Made by a program: the position numbers and the translations under genes
In this document: positions 18,408-28,636 of the stretch, in pieces
How positions within the stretch are numbered: position 1 is the first letter of the stretch
Layout of the letters: each line of letters begins with the position of its first letter
Notes under the pieces: generated by a model
What the model saw: the letters and a program-made list of their open reading frames with translations, nothing else
Database searches by the model: none
Told to the model about the DNA's origin: nothing
Assembly: GCA_016868015.1 (NCBI GenBank)
Contig: VGIF01000015.1
Span: forward strand, 1 to 36,707
DNA from: Betaproteobacteria bacterium
Lineage (GTDB): Bacteria > Pseudomonadota > Gammaproteobacteria > Burkholderiales > SG8-41
DNA: 36,707 bases
Direction: 5' to 3'

Positions 18408-19568
18408 ATGATAGAGCTGATCGATGCGCAATCGCAGGAAGCGGTAATCAAGGTTATCGGGGTCGGTGGCTGCGGCGGCAATGCGGTGGATCACATGATT
18501 GCGAACGGCGTGGAAGGCGTGGAGTTCATCTGTGCCAACACAGACGCGCAAGCGCTAAAGCGCAATCAGGCCAAGGTGCAGTTGCAACTGGGCACCAATG
18601 TCACCAAGGGCCTGGGCGCGGGGGCGAATCCTGAAATGGGCCGGCAAGCGGCGATCGAGGATCGCGAGCGCATTGCCGAGTTGATTCAAGGCGCCGACAT
18701 GTTGTTTTTAACCGCCGGCATGGGCGGCGGCACCGGCACGGGCGCGGCACCGGTGGTGGCGGAAATTGCCAAGGAACTGGGCGTGCTCACGGTGGCGGTG
18801 GTGACCAAACCGTTTGCGTTCGAGGGTAAGCGTCAGCGTATCGCGCAAGAGGGGCTGGAAGCGCTGTCGCAGCATGTCGATTCGCTGATCGTGATTCCGA
18901 ACGATAAGTTGACGCAAGTGCTGGGCAACACCATTACGCTGGATGAGGCGTTCAAAGCCGCCAACGATGTGTTGCACGGCGCTGTGGCGGGCATCGCGGA
19001 AATTATTTCCTGCCCCGGCATGATCAATGTCGACTTCGCCGACGTGCGCACGGTGATGGCGGAAATGGGCATGGCGATGATGGGTTCGGCCAAGGCTGCC
19101 GGCCCCGATCGCGCGCGCGCGGCCGCCGAGCAAGCGGTGGCGTGCCCGCTGTTGGAAGACATTAATATTTCCGATGCGCGCGGCGTGCTGGTGAATATTT
19201 CCGCGAGCAAGGCGACCTTCCAGTTGCAGGAAATGTACGACGTGATGGAAACCATCAAGGCGTTCGCCGCGGATTCGGCCACGGTCATCGTCGGCACGGT
19301 CTACGACGAGGATCTGGAAGACAATCTGCGCGTCACCATCGTCGCCACCGGTCTCGGTAAGCCCGCCGCGCGCCAGCAGCCCAAGCCGCAGTTGGTGATG
19401 ACGCAAAAGACCGGCACCGACAATCATCCGCTGGAAGTGAACTACGACGACCTGGAGCAGCCCGCCGTGATTCGCCGCCGTAACCGCGAATCGACGGTGG
19501 AGGCGATGCGACAGTCGGGCGTGGAAATGCTCGATATCCCGGCCTTCTTGCGTAAACAGGCAGACTAG
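18408..19568 (+). CDS. ftsZ: FtsZ, tubulin-like division GTPase
   Basis: FtsZ forms the cytokinetic Z-ring. The 386-residue protein has [17 protein letters not shown] near the start, the tubulin signature GGGTGTG at residues 106-112, and [11 protein letters not shown] (T7 loop). A short linker leads to the C-terminal peptide [11 protein letters not shown], which binds FtsA and other partners. A strong ribosome site, TAAGGAGG (18394-18401), lies 6 bases before the ATG, unlike most genes in this cluster, which fits the high level of FtsZ needed. A GC-rich hairpin at 19606-19623 follows about 40 bases after the stop. Confidence 0.98.
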   Translation: MIELIDAQSQEAVIKVIGVGGCGGNAVDHMIANGVEGVEFICANTDAQALKRNQAKVQLQLGTNVTKGLGAGANPEMGRQAAIEDRERIAELIQGADMLFLTAGMGGGTGTGAAPVVAEIAKELGVLTVAVVTKPFAFEGKRQRIAQEGLEALSQHVDSLIVIPNDKLTQVLGNTITLDEAFKAANDVLHGAVAGIAEIISCPGMINVDFADVRTVMAEMGMAMMGSAKAAGPDRARAAAEQAVACPLLEDINISDARGVLVNISASKATFQLQEMYDVMETIKAFAADSATVIVGTVYDEDLEDNLRVTIVATGLGKPAARQQPKPQLVMTQKTGTDNHPLEVNYDDLEQPAVIRRRNRESTVEAMRQSGVEMLDIPAFLRKQAD

Positions 19569-19605
19569 TCACGCTTACCCGCAGGCACGGTGTCGCCTTG
19601 GGGGC

Positions 19606-19640
19606 CGGCGGCGGGCACCGCCGCTGCCTACGGCTGTTGT
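19606..19640 (+). terminator. possible weak terminator after ftsZ
   Basis: CGGCGG (19606-19611) pairs with CCGCCG (19618-19623) around a 6-base loop. Only an interrupted T-rich run (TTGTTTT, from about 19637) follows, so termination here would be inefficient. It is positioned between ftsZ and the lpxC promoter. Confidence 0.35.
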
Positions 19641-19691
19641 TTTGGTGCGTAGTGGTGATTGTTGCACTGCAATCGTTGTACTACGATTTGC

Positions 19692-19721
19692 TTACAAATG
19701 CGTTACTTATAGTGCTATAAT
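19692..19721 (+). promoter_or_regulatory. lpxC promoter, extended -10
   Basis: TGCTATAAT (19713-19721) is a perfect extended -10 element. TTACAA (19692-19697) sits 18 bases upstream as a weak -35. The start site would be near 19728, about 114 bases before the lpxC ATG, inside an AT-rich island. Confidence 0.7.
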
Positions 19722-19722
19722 G

Positions 19723-19742
19723 CATATCTATTTGATTTAATT
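19723..19742 (-). repeat. AT-rich 20-mer motif, ftsZ-lpxC gap
   Basis: On the minus strand it reads AATTAAATCAAATAGATATG, 16 of 20 identical to the murF copy. Its first 14 bases are identical to the copy at 35605. It overlaps a palindrome ATTTGATTTAATTCAAAT at the predicted lpxC start site. Confidence 0.5.
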
Positions 19743-19841
19743 CAAATATTTAACGGGCGATTGATTTGGCCATCGTCGGGCCGCTATCGCCGATAAAGGA
19801 AGAAGCGCACGACACGATCGCGCGTACTGCACTGCGAAATC

Positions 19842-20759
19842 ATGATCCGGCAACGCACACTCAAAAACGTCATTCGTGCCACGGGCATCGGCTTGCACAC
19901 CGGGCACAAGGTCAGCATGACCTTGCGCCCGGCGGCGGCCGACACCGGCGTTGTTTTTCGGCGCGTGGACTTGACGCAGACGGTGGATATCAAGGTCGAT
20001 CCGTACGCGGTGGTGGATACGCGGCTCGCGACCTGCTTGGGCAAAGACGGCGCCACCGTCGGCACCGTCGAACACCTAATGTCGGCGTTGGCGGGCTTGG
20101 GGCTGGATAACGTTTACATCGATCTTTCGGCGCCGGAAGTGCCGATTATGGATGGCAGCGCCGGGCCGTTTGTTTTTTTGCTGCAATCTGCGGGCATCGA
20201 GGAACAAAAAGCCGCCAAGCGCTTTATTCGTATCCTGAAAACCGTGCACGCGCGCCAGGGCGACAAGTGGGTGAAGCTCGAACCGTATAACGGCTTCAAG
20301 GTCGATTTGTCGATCGAGTTTAACCACCCGGTGTTCGAACGTTCCGAACAAAAGGTGAGTTTTGATTTCGCCGACACCTCGTATATCAAAGAGGTGAGCC
20401 GCGCGCGCACCTTTGGTTTCGTACAGGATGTCGAAGCCATGCGCGCGCAAGGGCTGGCGATGGGCGGCAGCCTCGATAACGCCGTGGTGCTCGACGAGTA
20501 TCGCGTGTTAAACAGCGACGGGCTGCGCTACGACGACGAGTTCGTCAAACACAAAGCGCTGGATGCCATCGGCGATTTATACATTTTGGGCCACCCGTTG
20601 ATCGGTGCCTTTAGCGGCCACAAGTGCGGTCACGCGCTCAATAACCAATTGCTGCGTGCCTTGCTCGAAGACCAGGAGGCTTGGGCGTTTTGCAGTTTTG
20701 CCAAGGCCGACGAAGCGCCGCGCTTTATGGCGTGGCAACCGCAAGCTGCGGGCGCGTAG
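19842..20759 (+). CDS. lpxC: LpxC, UDP-3-O-acyl-GlcNAc deacetylase
   Basis: LpxC is the zinc enzyme that catalyses the first committed step of lipid A synthesis. The 305-residue protein has two related domains. The zinc ligands are present: H78 in EHLMSAL, and H237 and D241 in [14 protein letters not shown]. The catalytic H264 is in [13 protein letters not shown]. Substrate-binding segments include [13 protein letters not shown] and [13 protein letters not shown]. Placement directly after ftsZ is standard in Proteobacteria. Its own promoter and the preceding hairpin suggest transcription partly independent of the dcw operon. The ribosome site is weak. Confidence 0.98.
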   Translation: MIRQRTLKNVIRATGIGLHTGHKVSMTLRPAAADTGVVFRRVDLTQTVDIKVDPYAVVDTRLATCLGKDGATVGTVEHLMSALAGLGLDNVYIDLSAPEVPIMDGSAGPFVFLLQSAGIEEQKAAKRFIRILKTVHARQGDKWVKLEPYNGFKVDLSIEFNHPVFERSEQKVSFDFADTSYIKEVSRARTFGFVQDVEAMRAQGLAMGGSLDNAVVLDEYRVLNSDGLRYDDEFVKHKALDAIGDLYILGHPLIGAFSGHKCGHALNNQLLRALLEDQEAWAFCSFAKADEAPRFMAWQPQAAGA

Positions 20760-20853
20760 TTTCGCGCTGACGCGTCCTTGCGCCCGCTGCGCGCGCTTTC
20801 CACGCTCCACGCTCCACGCTCACCCGTGCCGTGGTGCAACCCCGCTTGCCGCT

Positions 20854-21297
20854 TCATTTCGTGCGCCGGAGGACCAGGTTGGTGATCGCTGACTTAAGGT
20901 TTTGATCCTTCACCGCTTGCGCGAGATTCTTAAAATTTTCAATAGAATCAGAGGGTAATGTTTTTTTTGAGGGGTCAGCGGTTGCCTTTTGTGTGCGATC
21001 TTTTACTTGCACCACCACCCTGATTCCAGTAACCTCCGGTTCCAGTTTACGGAATACCGGCAGTAACCGTGGCAGCAGTTGCCGCAGCTTCGCCGCAGCG
21101 GATGCGTGTTCAGCCAATAAAAACAGCGTCCCTGCCTTGATGTAACCCACACGAGTCGCTTTGCTTAAATCGGCGAACTCGACCGGGGTATGGTCCACAA
21201 AAGCCTTTTGTAATGCCGCTTGTTTACCGGCTTTAGCGCGTACGGATTTCAGTTCCGCCGACCCGCTGAGCAGGTGTTGGATGTCAGTCAGTGGCAT
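20854..21297 (-). CDS. dciA: DciA-type replicative helicase loader (DUF721 family)
   Basis: DUF721 proteins (DciA) assist loading of the replicative helicase DnaB in bacteria that lack DnaC/DnaI. This 147-residue protein has the family pattern: a short N-terminal region (DIQHLLSGSAELKSV), then KATRVGYIKAGTLFLLAEHASAAAKLRQLLPRLLP, resembling the KH-like core, and VTGIRVVVQVKD. The tail is lysine-rich. The assignment rests on this pattern and on the location between lpxC and secA, where betaproteobacteria often carry DUF721. It converges on lpxC and diverges from the peptidase gene, only 23 bases away. Confidence 0.75.
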   Translation of the reverse strand: MPLTDIQHLLSGSAELKSVRAKAGKQAALQKAFVDHTPVEFADLSKATRVGYIKAGTLFLLAEHASAAAKLRQLLPRLLPVFRKLEPEVTGIRVVVQVKDRTQKATADPSKKTLPSDSIENFKNLAQAVKDQNLKSAITNLVLRRTK

Positions 21298-21320
21298 GTG
21301 AAGCCGTTGGGAGGTAAACG

Positions 21321-22232
21321 TTGAACATCATTTTGGTTTCCGGCCGTTCCACCAAGGCGCGCACCTTATCGCTCACCAAGCGGCATATCGCGGTTGCCGT
21401 CACGGCGGTGTTGCTGACGGTACTGGTGCTTGCGGGAACGCTCAATTTTCTGGTCCTGCGCTTTGCGCCGGCGCTGCCATACTTGCAAGACCATTTGTCC
21501 GCGATTCAGGAAACGCGCCTTGCGCAAAACGAATCCTACATGCGCGATCACCTAAACGCGATGGCCAAACGCCTGGGCGAAATGCAGGCTCAATTGCTGC
21601 GCTTGGATACCTTGGGGGAACGGCTCGCCAAGCTGGCGGGGGTGGGCACGCAGGATCTGCAATTTAGCGAACTGCCTGGGCGCGGCGGCGCGAAATCGGC
21701 GGTGCCGAGCCGCGATTTCACGTTTAGTGAACTTTCCCAACAGGTCGACGTGTTAACCCGCCAAGTGGACGAGCGTGGGGACAAGTTAGGCGCCCTGGAG
21801 TCGCTGCTGCGGCTGGAAAATGCCCGTAAAAAGCTGATTCCGACCATGTTGCCGGTGCTCAGCGGCCACTACAATTCGAACTTTGGCTGGCGCATTGATC
21901 CCTTTACCGGCCGCATGGCGCGGCATGACGGCATCGACTTTGCGGCCCCTCACGGCGCACCGATCTTGGCTGCTGCGGGCGGGGTTGTGGTGTTCGCCGA
22001 GTACCACGGCCAATATGGTAATATGGTGGAAATCGATCACGGAAATAATCTGATCACGCGATATGCTCATGCATCGCGCCTGCTGGTGAACGTGGGTGAC
22101 ATGGTGTTGCGCGGCGCGAAGATCGCGGAAATCGGAAGCACGGGCCGTTCCACGGGCGCGCATTTGCATTTTGAGGTATTGCAAAATGGCGTAGCCGTTG
22201 ATCCCGCGCACTTTTTGCGATTGCCGGGCTAA
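21321..22232 (+). CDS. M23 family metallopeptidase, membrane-anchored
   Basis: This is a probable zinc endopeptidase (LytM/M23) acting on peptidoglycan cross-bridges in the periplasm. The 303-residue protein has a basic N-terminus, a membrane helix (about 22-47), and a coiled-coil region (about 60-165). The M23 domain follows, with ligands H202 and D206 in HDGIDFA and H281/H283 in HLHFE, so it looks catalytically intact. It starts with TTG at 21321, supported by a strong GGGAGGT 5 bases before it. The position before secA is common in betaproteobacteria. A strong terminator follows 60 bases after the stop. Confidence 0.92.
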   Translation: MNIILVSGRSTKARTLSLTKRHIAVAVTAVLLTVLVLAGTLNFLVLRFAPALPYLQDHLSAIQETRLAQNESYMRDHLNAMAKRLGEMQAQLLRLDTLGERLAKLAGVGTQDLQFSELPGRGGAKSAVPSRDFTFSELSQQVDVLTRQVDERGDKLGALESLLRLENARKKLIPTMLPVLSGHYNSNFGWRIDPFTGRMARHDGIDFAAPHGAPILAAAGGVVVFAEYHGQYGNMVEIDHGNNLITRYAHASRLLVNVGDMVLRGAKIAEIGSTGRSTGAHLHFEVLQNGVAVDPAHFLRLPG

Positions 22233-22290
22233 GGCCGCGATCGATTGGGAATCAGGGCTATCGATAAGTACCCAAGAGTACTGACACGCG

Positions 22291-22320
22291 AGGGGTGGGG
22301 GTTTCCCCGCCCCTTTTTTT
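22291..22320 (+). terminator. strong intrinsic terminator between M23 gene and secA
   Basis: AGGGGTGGGG (22291-22300) pairs with CCCCGCCCCT (22305-22314) through one G-U pair and a GTTT loop, followed by an uninterrupted run of T through 22320. This is a textbook rho-independent structure. Confidence 0.9.
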
Positions 22321-22378
22321 ATGGGTAGCGGTTGGGCGAGTCGGTTCGGAATGCACCGCGAAAGAATCAAGGCAGTTC

Positions 22379-25255
22379 ATGGTAACGGACATCTTTAAAA
22401 AAATTTTTGGCAGCCGCAACGACCGGTTGCTTAAACAGTATCGCCGTAAAGTCACCGCGATCAACGCGTTGGAGCCGACCATCTCCAAGCTGTCCGACGA
22501 CGAACTGCGCGAGAAGACGGTGGCCTTGCGCGAGCGAATCAAAACGCACCTGGCGAAGTATGAAAAACCCGAGGCCGGCGCCGACGAGGATAAAGATGCG
22601 GCCAAGGCCGCGGCGGACAAGGCGCTCGAAAATGCGCGCCGCGACATTCTCGAAGAATTGCTGCCCGAAGCGTTTGCCATGGTGCGCGAGGCGTCCAAGC
22701 GCGTGCTCAACATGCGCCACTTTGACGTGCAAATGCTGGGCGGCATCGCGCTGCATAACGGCAAGATCGCCGAAATGCGCACCGGCGAGGGCAAGACGCT
22801 GGTGGCGACGTTGCCCGCGTTTTTGAACGCGCTCGCGGGACGCGGCGTGCATATCGTGACGGTGAACGATTACCTCGCGCAGCGCGACGCCAACTGGATG
22901 GGCGCGATTTACCGCTTTCTCGGCTTGACCGTGGGCGTCAATTTGCCGTTTCACGATCTGTCGCCCGAGGATCGCCAGGCCGCCAAGCGTGAGGCGTACG
23001 GCTCGGACATCACCTACGGCACCAACAACGAATTCGGTTTTGATTACCTGCGCGATAACATGGTGTATCAATTGCCGGACAAGGTGCAGCGCGTGTTGGC
23101 GTATGCCATCGTCGACGAGGTGGACTCGATTCTGATCGACGAGGCGCGAACGCCGCTGATCATCTCCGGCCAGGCGGAAGACACCACCGATCTGTACGTC
23201 AAGATGAACACAATCGTGCCCAAGCTCACGCGCCAAAAAGAAGAAAAAGGCCCCGGCGACTACTGGGCCGATGAAAAAGCGCATCAAGTGTTGCTGTCGG
23301 AAGATGGGCACGAACACGCCGAAGCGCTGCTGGAGCAGGCCGGCATGCTGCCACCGAACAGCAGCCTGTACGATGCGGCGAATATCGCGCTCATGCACCA
23401 TCTGAATGCCGCGCTGCGCGCGCACGCGCTGTTTCACAAAGAACAGCAGTACGTGGTGCAAAACGGCGAGGTGATCATCGTCGACGAATTCACCGGGCGC
23501 TTGATGCAGGGCCGGCGCTGGTCGGAAGGCTTGCATCAGGCGGTGGAGGCGAAGGAAGGCGTGGAGATTCAAAAAGAAAACCAGACGCTGGCGACGATTA
23601 CCTTTCAAAACTACTTTCGCATGTACAAAAAGTTGGCGGGCATGACCGGTACCGCTGACACCGAGGCATACGAGTTCCAGCAAATTTATGGCCTGGAAAC
23701 GGTGATCATTCCCACGCACCACCCGATGATCCGCAAGGACACCAACGACTTGGTGTACCAATCGACCCCCGAAAAATACAAAGCGGTGATCGCCGACATC
23801 AAACAGTGCCACGCGCGCGGGCAGCCGGTGCTGGTGGGTACGACTTCGATTGAAACTTCCGAGTTGCTGGCGGGCTTGCTGCAAAAGGAGGGCGTGCCGC
23901 ACAACGTGTTGAACGCCAAACAGCACGAACGCGAGGCGGAAATCGTCATTCAGGCCGGGCAACCCAGGATGGTCACGATTGCCACCAACATGGCGGGCCG
24001 CGGCACCGACATCGTGCTGGGCGGCAACCCCAATCCGCAGATCGAACGCATCAAGGCCGATGAGGCGCTGGATGAACCCACCAAGCAGAAAAAAATAGAA
24101 GACATCCGCATCGAATGGCAAAAGCTGCACAACGAGGTGTTGGCCGCCGGTGGGCTGCATATCATCGGCACCGAGCGTCACGAGTCGCGGCGCATCGACA
24201 ATCAGTTGCGCGGCCGCGCGGGACGGCAGGGTGACCCGGGATCGAGCCGTTTTTATCTGTCGCTCGACGATTCGCTGATGCGCATATTCGCCGGCGACCG
24301 CGTCAAGGCGATCATGCAGCGCTTGAAAGTGCCCGAAGGCGAACCGATCGAGGCGCGCATCATCAACCGCTCGATCGAAAACGCGCAGCGCAAGGTGGAA
24401 GCACGCAACTTCGACATCCGCAAACATTTGCTCGAATACGACGACGTCGCCAACGACCAGCGCAAGGTGATTTACCAGCAGCGCGCCGATTTGCTCGATG
24501 CCAGCGATATGTCGGACACCATCACCGCGATGCGCGCGGACGTGCTGGCCAGATACGTCGAGCAGCATATTCCGGCGGGCAGTCTGGAAGAACAGTGGGA
24601 TGTTGCCGGCCTTGAGCGCGTGCTGGAGAGCGAGCTCAATTTACAGTTGCCGATCCGGGAATGGCTGAAGAACGAATCGGGGCTCGAGGAGGAAGCCTTG
24701 CGCGGGCGTATCGTCGAGGCGGCGCATCAGGCGTATCGGGACAAAACCGCACCGGTGGAGCAGGCGGCGATGCGCCACTATGAACGCGGCCTGCTGCTGC
24801 AAAGCCTGGATACGCATTGGCGCGAGCATTTGTCTTCACTCGACCATCTGCGCCAGGGCATACACCTGCGTTCGTATGCGCAGAAAAACCCGACACAGGA
24901 ATACAAGCGCGAGGCGTTCGAGCTGTTTTCGATGTTGCTCGACACCATCAAGTCCGAGGTCACGCGCACGCTGATGTTGATCAAAATCGCGAGCCCCGAG
25001 CAACTGCAAGCGGTGGACGAACATCGTGAACCGACCAACGTGCAATACCAGCACGCGGATTTCAGCGAAGCCGCCGCCGCGGCTGAAGCCGCGACGGCCG
25101 AGGCCGCGGCGCAACAGCCGCAGGGGCAAATGCGCCCGGCGCAGGCGCCCAAGGCGCAACCGTTCGTGCGCGCCGGTCAGAAGGTGGGCCGCAACGACCC
25201 GTGTCCCTGCGGTTCAGGCAAAAAATTCAAGCAATGCCACGGCAGACTGGCGTGA
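22379..25255 (+). CDS. secA: SecA, preprotein translocase ATPase
   Basis: SecA drives post-translational protein export through SecYEG. The 958-residue protein has [14 protein letters not shown] (Walker A, about 133-146) and [21 protein letters not shown] (Walker B region). [25 protein letters not shown] and [17 protein letters not shown] mark the preprotein cross-linking and second nucleotide-binding regions, and [32 protein letters not shown] follows. The C-terminal zinc motif [13 protein letters not shown] is at 942-954, the SecB-binding tail. I chose the ATG at 22379 because the family begins close to [15 protein letters not shown]; the open frame upstream runs through the terminator. The gap between terminator and ATG is only 58 bases, with no clear promoter. 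Confidence 0.98.
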   Translation: MVTDIFKKIFGSRNDRLLKQYRRKVTAINALEPTISKLSDDELREKTVALRERIKTHLAKYEKPEAGADEDKDAAKAAADKALENARRDILEELLPEAFAMVREASKRVLNMRHFDVQMLGGIALHNGKIAEMRTGEGKTLVATLPAFLNALAGRGVHIVTVNDYLAQRDANWMGAIYRFLGLTVGVNLPFHDLSPEDRQAAKREAYGSDITYGTNNEFGFDYLRDNMVYQLPDKVQRVLAYAIVDEVDSILIDEARTPLIISGQAEDTTDLYVKMNTIVPKLTRQKEEKGPGDYWADEKAHQVLLSEDGHEHAEALLEQAGMLPPNSSLYDAANIALMHHLNAALRAHALFHKEQQYVVQNGEVIIVDEFTGRLMQGRRWSEGLHQAVEAKEGVEIQKENQTLATITFQNYFRMYKKLAGMTGTADTEAYEFQQIYGLETVIIPTHHPMIRKDTNDLVYQSTPEKYKAVIADIKQCHARGQPVLVGTTSIETSELLAGLLQKEGVPHNVLNAKQHEREAEIVIQAGQPRMVTIATNMAGRGTDIVLGGNPNPQIERIKADEALDEPTKQKKIEDIRIEWQKLHNEVLAAGGLHIIGTERHESRRIDNQLRGRAGRQGDPGSSRFYLSLDDSLMRIFAGDRVKAIMQRLKVPEGEPIEARIINRSIENAQRKVEARNFDIRKHLLEYDDVANDQRKVIYQQRADLLDASDMSDTITAMRADVLARYVEQHIPAGSLEEQWDVAGLERVLESELNLQLPIREWLKNESGLEEEALRGRIVEAAHQAYRDKTAPVEQAAMRHYERGLLLQSLDTHWREHLSSLDHLRQGIHLRSYAQKNPTQEYKREAFELFSMLLDTIKSEVTRTLMLIKIASPEQLQAVDEHREPTNVQYQHADFSEAAAAAEAATAEAAAQQPQGQMRPAQAPKAQPFVRAGQKVGRNDPCPCGSGKKFKQCHGRLA

Positions 25256-25274
25256 TTTCTCGTAGGAGTTTTTT

Positions 25275-26504
25275 ATGGCCGTAAACCTTTTGCCGCCCGA
25301 TCCCGCGGCGATGTTGCCGGTGGCGGGCGTCACCCTCGGTTTCGCAGAAGCGGGCATCCGCAAAGCGGGGCGCCGCGATTTGATGCTGATGCAATTCGCG
25401 CCCGGCACGCGCGTCGCCGGCGTGTTCACCCAAAACAGCTTTGCCGCGGCGCCGGTGCTGGTGTGCCGCGAGCATTTGCGCGCGAACGTAGCCGTACGCG
25501 CCATCGTGGTCAATGCCGGCAATGCCAACTGCGGCACCGGCGAGCAGGGCCTGGCGGCGGCACGCGCGACTTGCAGCGCGGCCGCGCGCTTGGTGGGTTG
25601 CGATGCTAAAGCGGTGTTGCCGTTTTCCACCGGCATTATTCTCGAACATCTGCCGGTGAATCGCATCGAAGCGGCGCTGCCGGCCTGTGTGAAATCGCTC
25701 GCGCCCAATCACTGGGCCGACGCCGCGGCGGCGATCATGACCACCGACACCGTGCCCAAGGGTGCATCGACTGCTGCTACCATCGGCGGCAAACGCGTGC
25801 ACGTGACCGGCATCGCCAAGGGCGTGGGCATGCTGCAGCCGAACATGGCGACCATGCTCGCTTACGTTGCCACCGATGCCGCGATTGCACAGCCGCTCAT
25901 GCTGCGCTTGGTGAAAGAAGTCGCCGACCGTTCGTTTAATCGCGTCACGGTCGATGGCGATACCTCGACCAATGATTCGTTTGTGCTGATCGCCACCGCG
26001 CAAGCCGGCAATGCCGAAATCACCAGCGCCGATCATGCGGATTACGTCGCGCTGCGCGAGGCAGTGCTCAAGGTGGCCATACCGTTGGCGCAGGCCATCG
26101 CGCGCGACGGCGAGGGCGCCACCAAGTTCATCACCATCCGCGTTAGCGGCGCGCAAGACGATGCGCAAGCCGCGCGTGTCGCCAAGGCGATTGCCCATTC
26201 ACCGCTGGTGAAGACGGCGTTTTTCGCCTCCGATCCGAATTTGGGGCGGTTGATCATGGCGATCGGCAACGCGGGCGTGGCAGATCTCGATACCTCGCGC
26301 GTGTCGATTTGGCTGGGCGACGTGCGCGTGTTGAGCAACGGCGGGCGCGACGCGGCGTATCGCGAGGAAGACGGAGCGCGCGTGATGAAGCCCGCGGAGA
26401 TCGACATCCACGTTGCGTTGGGCCGCGGCAGCGCCGAGCAAACGGTGTGGACCTGCGATTTTTCCTACGACTACGTCAAAATCAATGCCGAATACCGTAC
26501 TTAA
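25275..26504 (+). CDS. argJ: ArgJ, glutamate N-acetyltransferase
   Basis: ArgJ transfers acetyl from N-acetylornithine to glutamate, recycling the acetyl group in arginine synthesis; some members also use acetyl-CoA. The 409-residue protein has [33 protein letters not shown], and [14 protein letters not shown]. The last contains the self-cleavage site at A192-T193, where Thr is the nucleophile of the beta chain. [11 protein letters not shown] and ATKFITIRV follow. AGGAG lies a few bases before the ATG. It is 19 bases downstream of secA and probably co-transcribed. Confidence 0.97.
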   Translation: MAVNLLPPDPAAMLPVAGVTLGFAEAGIRKAGRRDLMLMQFAPGTRVAGVFTQNSFAAAPVLVCREHLRANVAVRAIVVNAGNANCGTGEQGLAAARATCSAAARLVGCDAKAVLPFSTGIILEHLPVNRIEAALPACVKSLAPNHWADAAAAIMTTDTVPKGASTAATIGGKRVHVTGIAKGVGMLQPNMATMLAYVATDAAIAQPLMLRLVKEVADRSFNRVTVDGDTSTNDSFVLIATAQAGNAEITSADHADYVALREAVLKVAIPLAQAIARDGEGATKFITIRVSGAQDDAQAARVAKAIAHSPLVKTAFFASDPNLGRLIMAIGNAGVADLDTSRVSIWLGDVRVLSNGGRDAAYREEDGARVMKPAEIDIHVALGRGSAEQTVWTCDFSYDYVKINAEYRT

Positions 26505-26511
26505 AAAATAC

Positions 26512-26531
26512 AATAAAATCAAATACTTACG
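26512..26531 (+). repeat. AT-rich 20-mer motif, argJ-DUF815 gap
   Basis: AATAAAATCAAATACTTACG, identical to the murF copy. It starts 8 bases after the argJ stop. Confidence 0.75.
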
Positions 26532-26557
26532 TCATTTCGCGGGATGCGGCTTGCAGC

Positions 26558-27457
26558 ATGAATGACACAATCAAATTGATCGGTCGCGCCGAGTCGTTGT
26601 TGCAGCGCCTGGAGCAGTTGTTGCCGCAAGCCGCCGCGCCGGTGGATTGGAAAGCCTCGATTGCGTTTCGCTGGCGCAAGACCAAGAATGGCTTAGGCGT
26701 GCTGCAGCCGGTCACGCAAGTGCACCGCATCCGGCTAAAGGATTTGCGCGGCATCGATGATCAAAAAGACCTGGTTGAACAAAACACGCGCCAGTTCGTA
26801 GCGGGCCATCCCGCGAACAACGTGTTACTGACCGGCGCGCGCGGTACCGGCAAATCGTCGCTGATCAAGGCGTTGCTCACCCAATACGCGCCGCGCGGTT
26901 TGCGCCTGATCGAGGTTGAAAAACAAGATCTCGTCGATCTGCCCGAAATCGTCGACCTCATTTGCAGCCGGCCCGAACGCTTTGTGTTGTACTGCGACGA
27001 TCTGTCGTTCGAAGCTGATGAACCGGGCTATAAAGCGTTAAAGGTAATCCTCGACGGCTCGGTGGCGGCGGCCTCCGAGAATTGCCTGATCTACGCCACG
27101 TCGAACCGCCGTCATCTGATGCCGGAGTTCATGGCGGAGAACCTCGAATACAAGCACCTTGGCGAGGAGATTCACCCCGGCGAAACTTCAGAAGAAAAAG
27201 TCTCGCTGTCGGAGCGCTTCGGCTTGTGGGTGTCGTTTTATCCGTTTGATCAGGACGAATACTTGAACATCGTCGCGGTGTGGCTCGAACACTTCAGCGT
27301 TAAAGGCGCCGGCACCGACGAGGTCAAACACGCGGCGCTGCAATGGTCGCTGCAGCGCGGCTCGCGCAGCGGGCGTGTCGCCTGGCAGTTCGCGCGCGAC
27401 TGGGCCGGTAAAAAAAGAATGCAGGCACGGCGCGCGGCCAGCGGCAAGCGCAAGTAA
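26558..27457 (+). CDS. DUF815 family AAA+ ATPase
   Basis: This is a predicted ATPase of the DUF815 family, whose cellular role is not established. The 299-residue protein has an N-terminal helical part and QVHRIRLKDLRGIDDQKDLVEQNTRQFVAG. Walker A GARGTGKS is at 93-100, and a Walker B-like FVLYCDDLSFE is near 145-155. The family block YATSNRRHLMPE is followed by LSERFGLWVSFYPFDQDEYL. The ATG at 26558 gives the normal N-terminus. It lies 53 bases after argJ, with the AT-rich motif in the gap, and the next gene begins 25 bases downstream. Confidence 0.9.
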   Translation: MNDTIKLIGRAESLLQRLEQLLPQAAAPVDWKASIAFRWRKTKNGLGVLQPVTQVHRIRLKDLRGIDDQKDLVEQNTRQFVAGHPANNVLLTGARGTGKSSLIKALLTQYAPRGLRLIEVEKQDLVDLPEIVDLICSRPERFVLYCDDLSFEADEPGYKALKVILDGSVAAASENCLIYATSNRRHLMPEFMAENLEYKHLGEEIHPGETSEEKVSLSERFGLWVSFYPFDQDEYLNIVAVWLEHFSVKGAGTDEVKHAALQWSLQRGSRSGRVAWQFARDWAGKKRMQARRAASGKRK

Positions 27458-27482
27458 CCGCGCCGCGCCGCGAATTACCGTT

Positions 27483-28424
27483 GTGAAAACCCGAAAGCGT
27501 ATCGAGGTGGCCGCGGCGGTGGTTTACGACGCGGGCGGCCGGTTTTTGCTGGCGCAGCGACCGCCGGGCAAGGCGTTCGAAGGCTATTGGGAATTTCCCG
27601 GCGGTAAAGTCGAGCCGGGCGAATCGGCGGCGGCGGCGATCTGCCGTGAATTGCACGAAGAGCTCGGCATCGACGCCGATGCGGCGTGCCCGTGGCTCAC
27701 CCGCGATTTCGAATATCCGCACGCCTCGGTGCGGTTGCGTTTTTTTCGCATTTACCAATGGCGCGGCGAGCCGCACGGGCGCGAAGGCCAACGCTTTACC
27801 TGGCAAACCGCCACGCAACTTGACGTCGCACCGATGTTGCCGGCCAATGAGCCTATCCTGCGCGCGCTCGAACTGCCCGACGTGTATGGCATCACCCAAG
27901 CCGAGGCCTTGGGCGCCGATGTGTTCTTGCAAAAGCTCAACGCCGCACTCGACAGCGGATTAAAGCTCATCCAGGTGCGCGAAAAAAACATGCCCGCGCC
28001 GCAATTGCGCGCGTTCGCGGCGCAGGTGGTGGCGGCGGCGCATCGGCACGGTGCGCGCGTGTTGATCAACAGCGATGTCGGGCTCGCGCGCGATATCGGC
28101 GCAGACGGCGTGCATTTGACGTCGCTGCAACTGCGCGCGTTGACCGCGCGGCCCGCGTGCAATTGGGTTGCCGCGTCGTGTCACACGCAAGCGGAAATTG
28201 AGGCGGCATCAAACATCGGAGCGGATTTCGCCGTGCTGGGCCCGGTGATGGCGACACCCACGCATCCCGGCGCGCCGATCTTGGGTTGGCGTGGATTTCA
28301 ACAAGCGGTGGCGGACACGCGTATTCCAGTGTACGCGCTGGGTGGCATGCGGCACGCGCATCTCGATGAGGCGCGCGGCGCGGGCGCGCACGGGATTTCA
28401 ATGCTGCGCGGCGCCTGGGCCTAG
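27483..28424 (+). CDS. Nudix hydrolase fused to a ThiE/TenI-like domain
   Basis: The first half is a MutT-type Nudix hydrolase that probably removes pyrophosphate from oxidised nucleotides. Its Nudix box spans residues 41-63 with G41, E47, R55-E56, E59-E60 and G62 all present, and [20 protein letters not shown] precedes it. The second half (about 130-313) resembles thiamine phosphate synthase, with [15 protein letters not shown] and [12 protein letters not shown]. The usual TxTK lysine is replaced (TPTH), so ThiE activity is doubtful. Such fusions are known in Proteobacteria. The GTG at 27483 is chosen because [13 protein letters not shown] is the natural Nudix start. Its stop overlaps the convergent yacG stop. 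Confidence 0.88.
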   Translation: MKTRKRIEVAAAVVYDAGGRFLLAQRPPGKAFEGYWEFPGGKVEPGESAAAAICRELHEELGIDADAACPWLTRDFEYPHASVRLRFFRIYQWRGEPHGREGQRFTWQTATQLDVAPMLPANEPILRALELPDVYGITQAEALGADVFLQKLNAALDSGLKLIQVREKNMPAPQLRAFAAQVVAAAHRHGARVLINSDVGLARDIGADGVHLTSLQLRALTARPACNWVAASCHTQAEIEAASNIGADFAVLGPVMATPTHPGAPILGWRGFQQAVADTRIPVYALGGMRHAHLDEARGAGAHGISMLRGAWA

Positions 28425-28624
28425 TTCAGCTTGCCGTCGTCCGCCGGAAATTCCGCGTCATCGACGTCGTCGTACTCGACTACCGGTATGCGATAAGACT
28501 CGCTCGCCCACGCGCCCAAATCCATGGTCTTGCAATGCTCGGAGCAAAACGGGCGCCACGGGTTGTCGCTGCGCCACACCACCTTGTTGCCGCACCGCGG
28601 GCAATTCACCGAGCGCTGGGCCAT
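28421..28624 (-). CDS. yacG: YacG, zinc-binding DNA gyrase inhibitor
   Basis: YacG proteins bind GyrB and inhibit gyrase in E. coli. The 67-residue protein carries the family zinc site with cysteines at 8, 11, 27 and 31 ([10 protein letters not shown]...PFCSEHC). It continues with [16 protein letters not shown] and an acidic tail. It is downstream of zapD on the same strand, as usual in this group, with 12 bases between them. Its last bases overlap the end of the plus-strand Nudix gene by 4 bp. Confidence 0.95.
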   Translation of the reverse strand: MAQRSVNCPRCGNKVVWRSDNPWRPFCSEHCKTMDLGAWASESYRIPVVEYDDVDDAEFPADDGKLN

Positions 28625-28636
28625 AGAGGTAGCGCG

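Noticed and set aside
20800-20820. Tandem repeat of CCACGCT (three units) after lpxC
   Set aside because: It is real but only 21 bases long, and no function or wider pattern can be argued from it.
22367-24568. 733-codon open frame antisense to secA
   Set aside because: The plus strand here is an unmistakable secA with all motifs. Long antisense frames are expected in GC-rich coding DNA, and this one has no recognisable domain.
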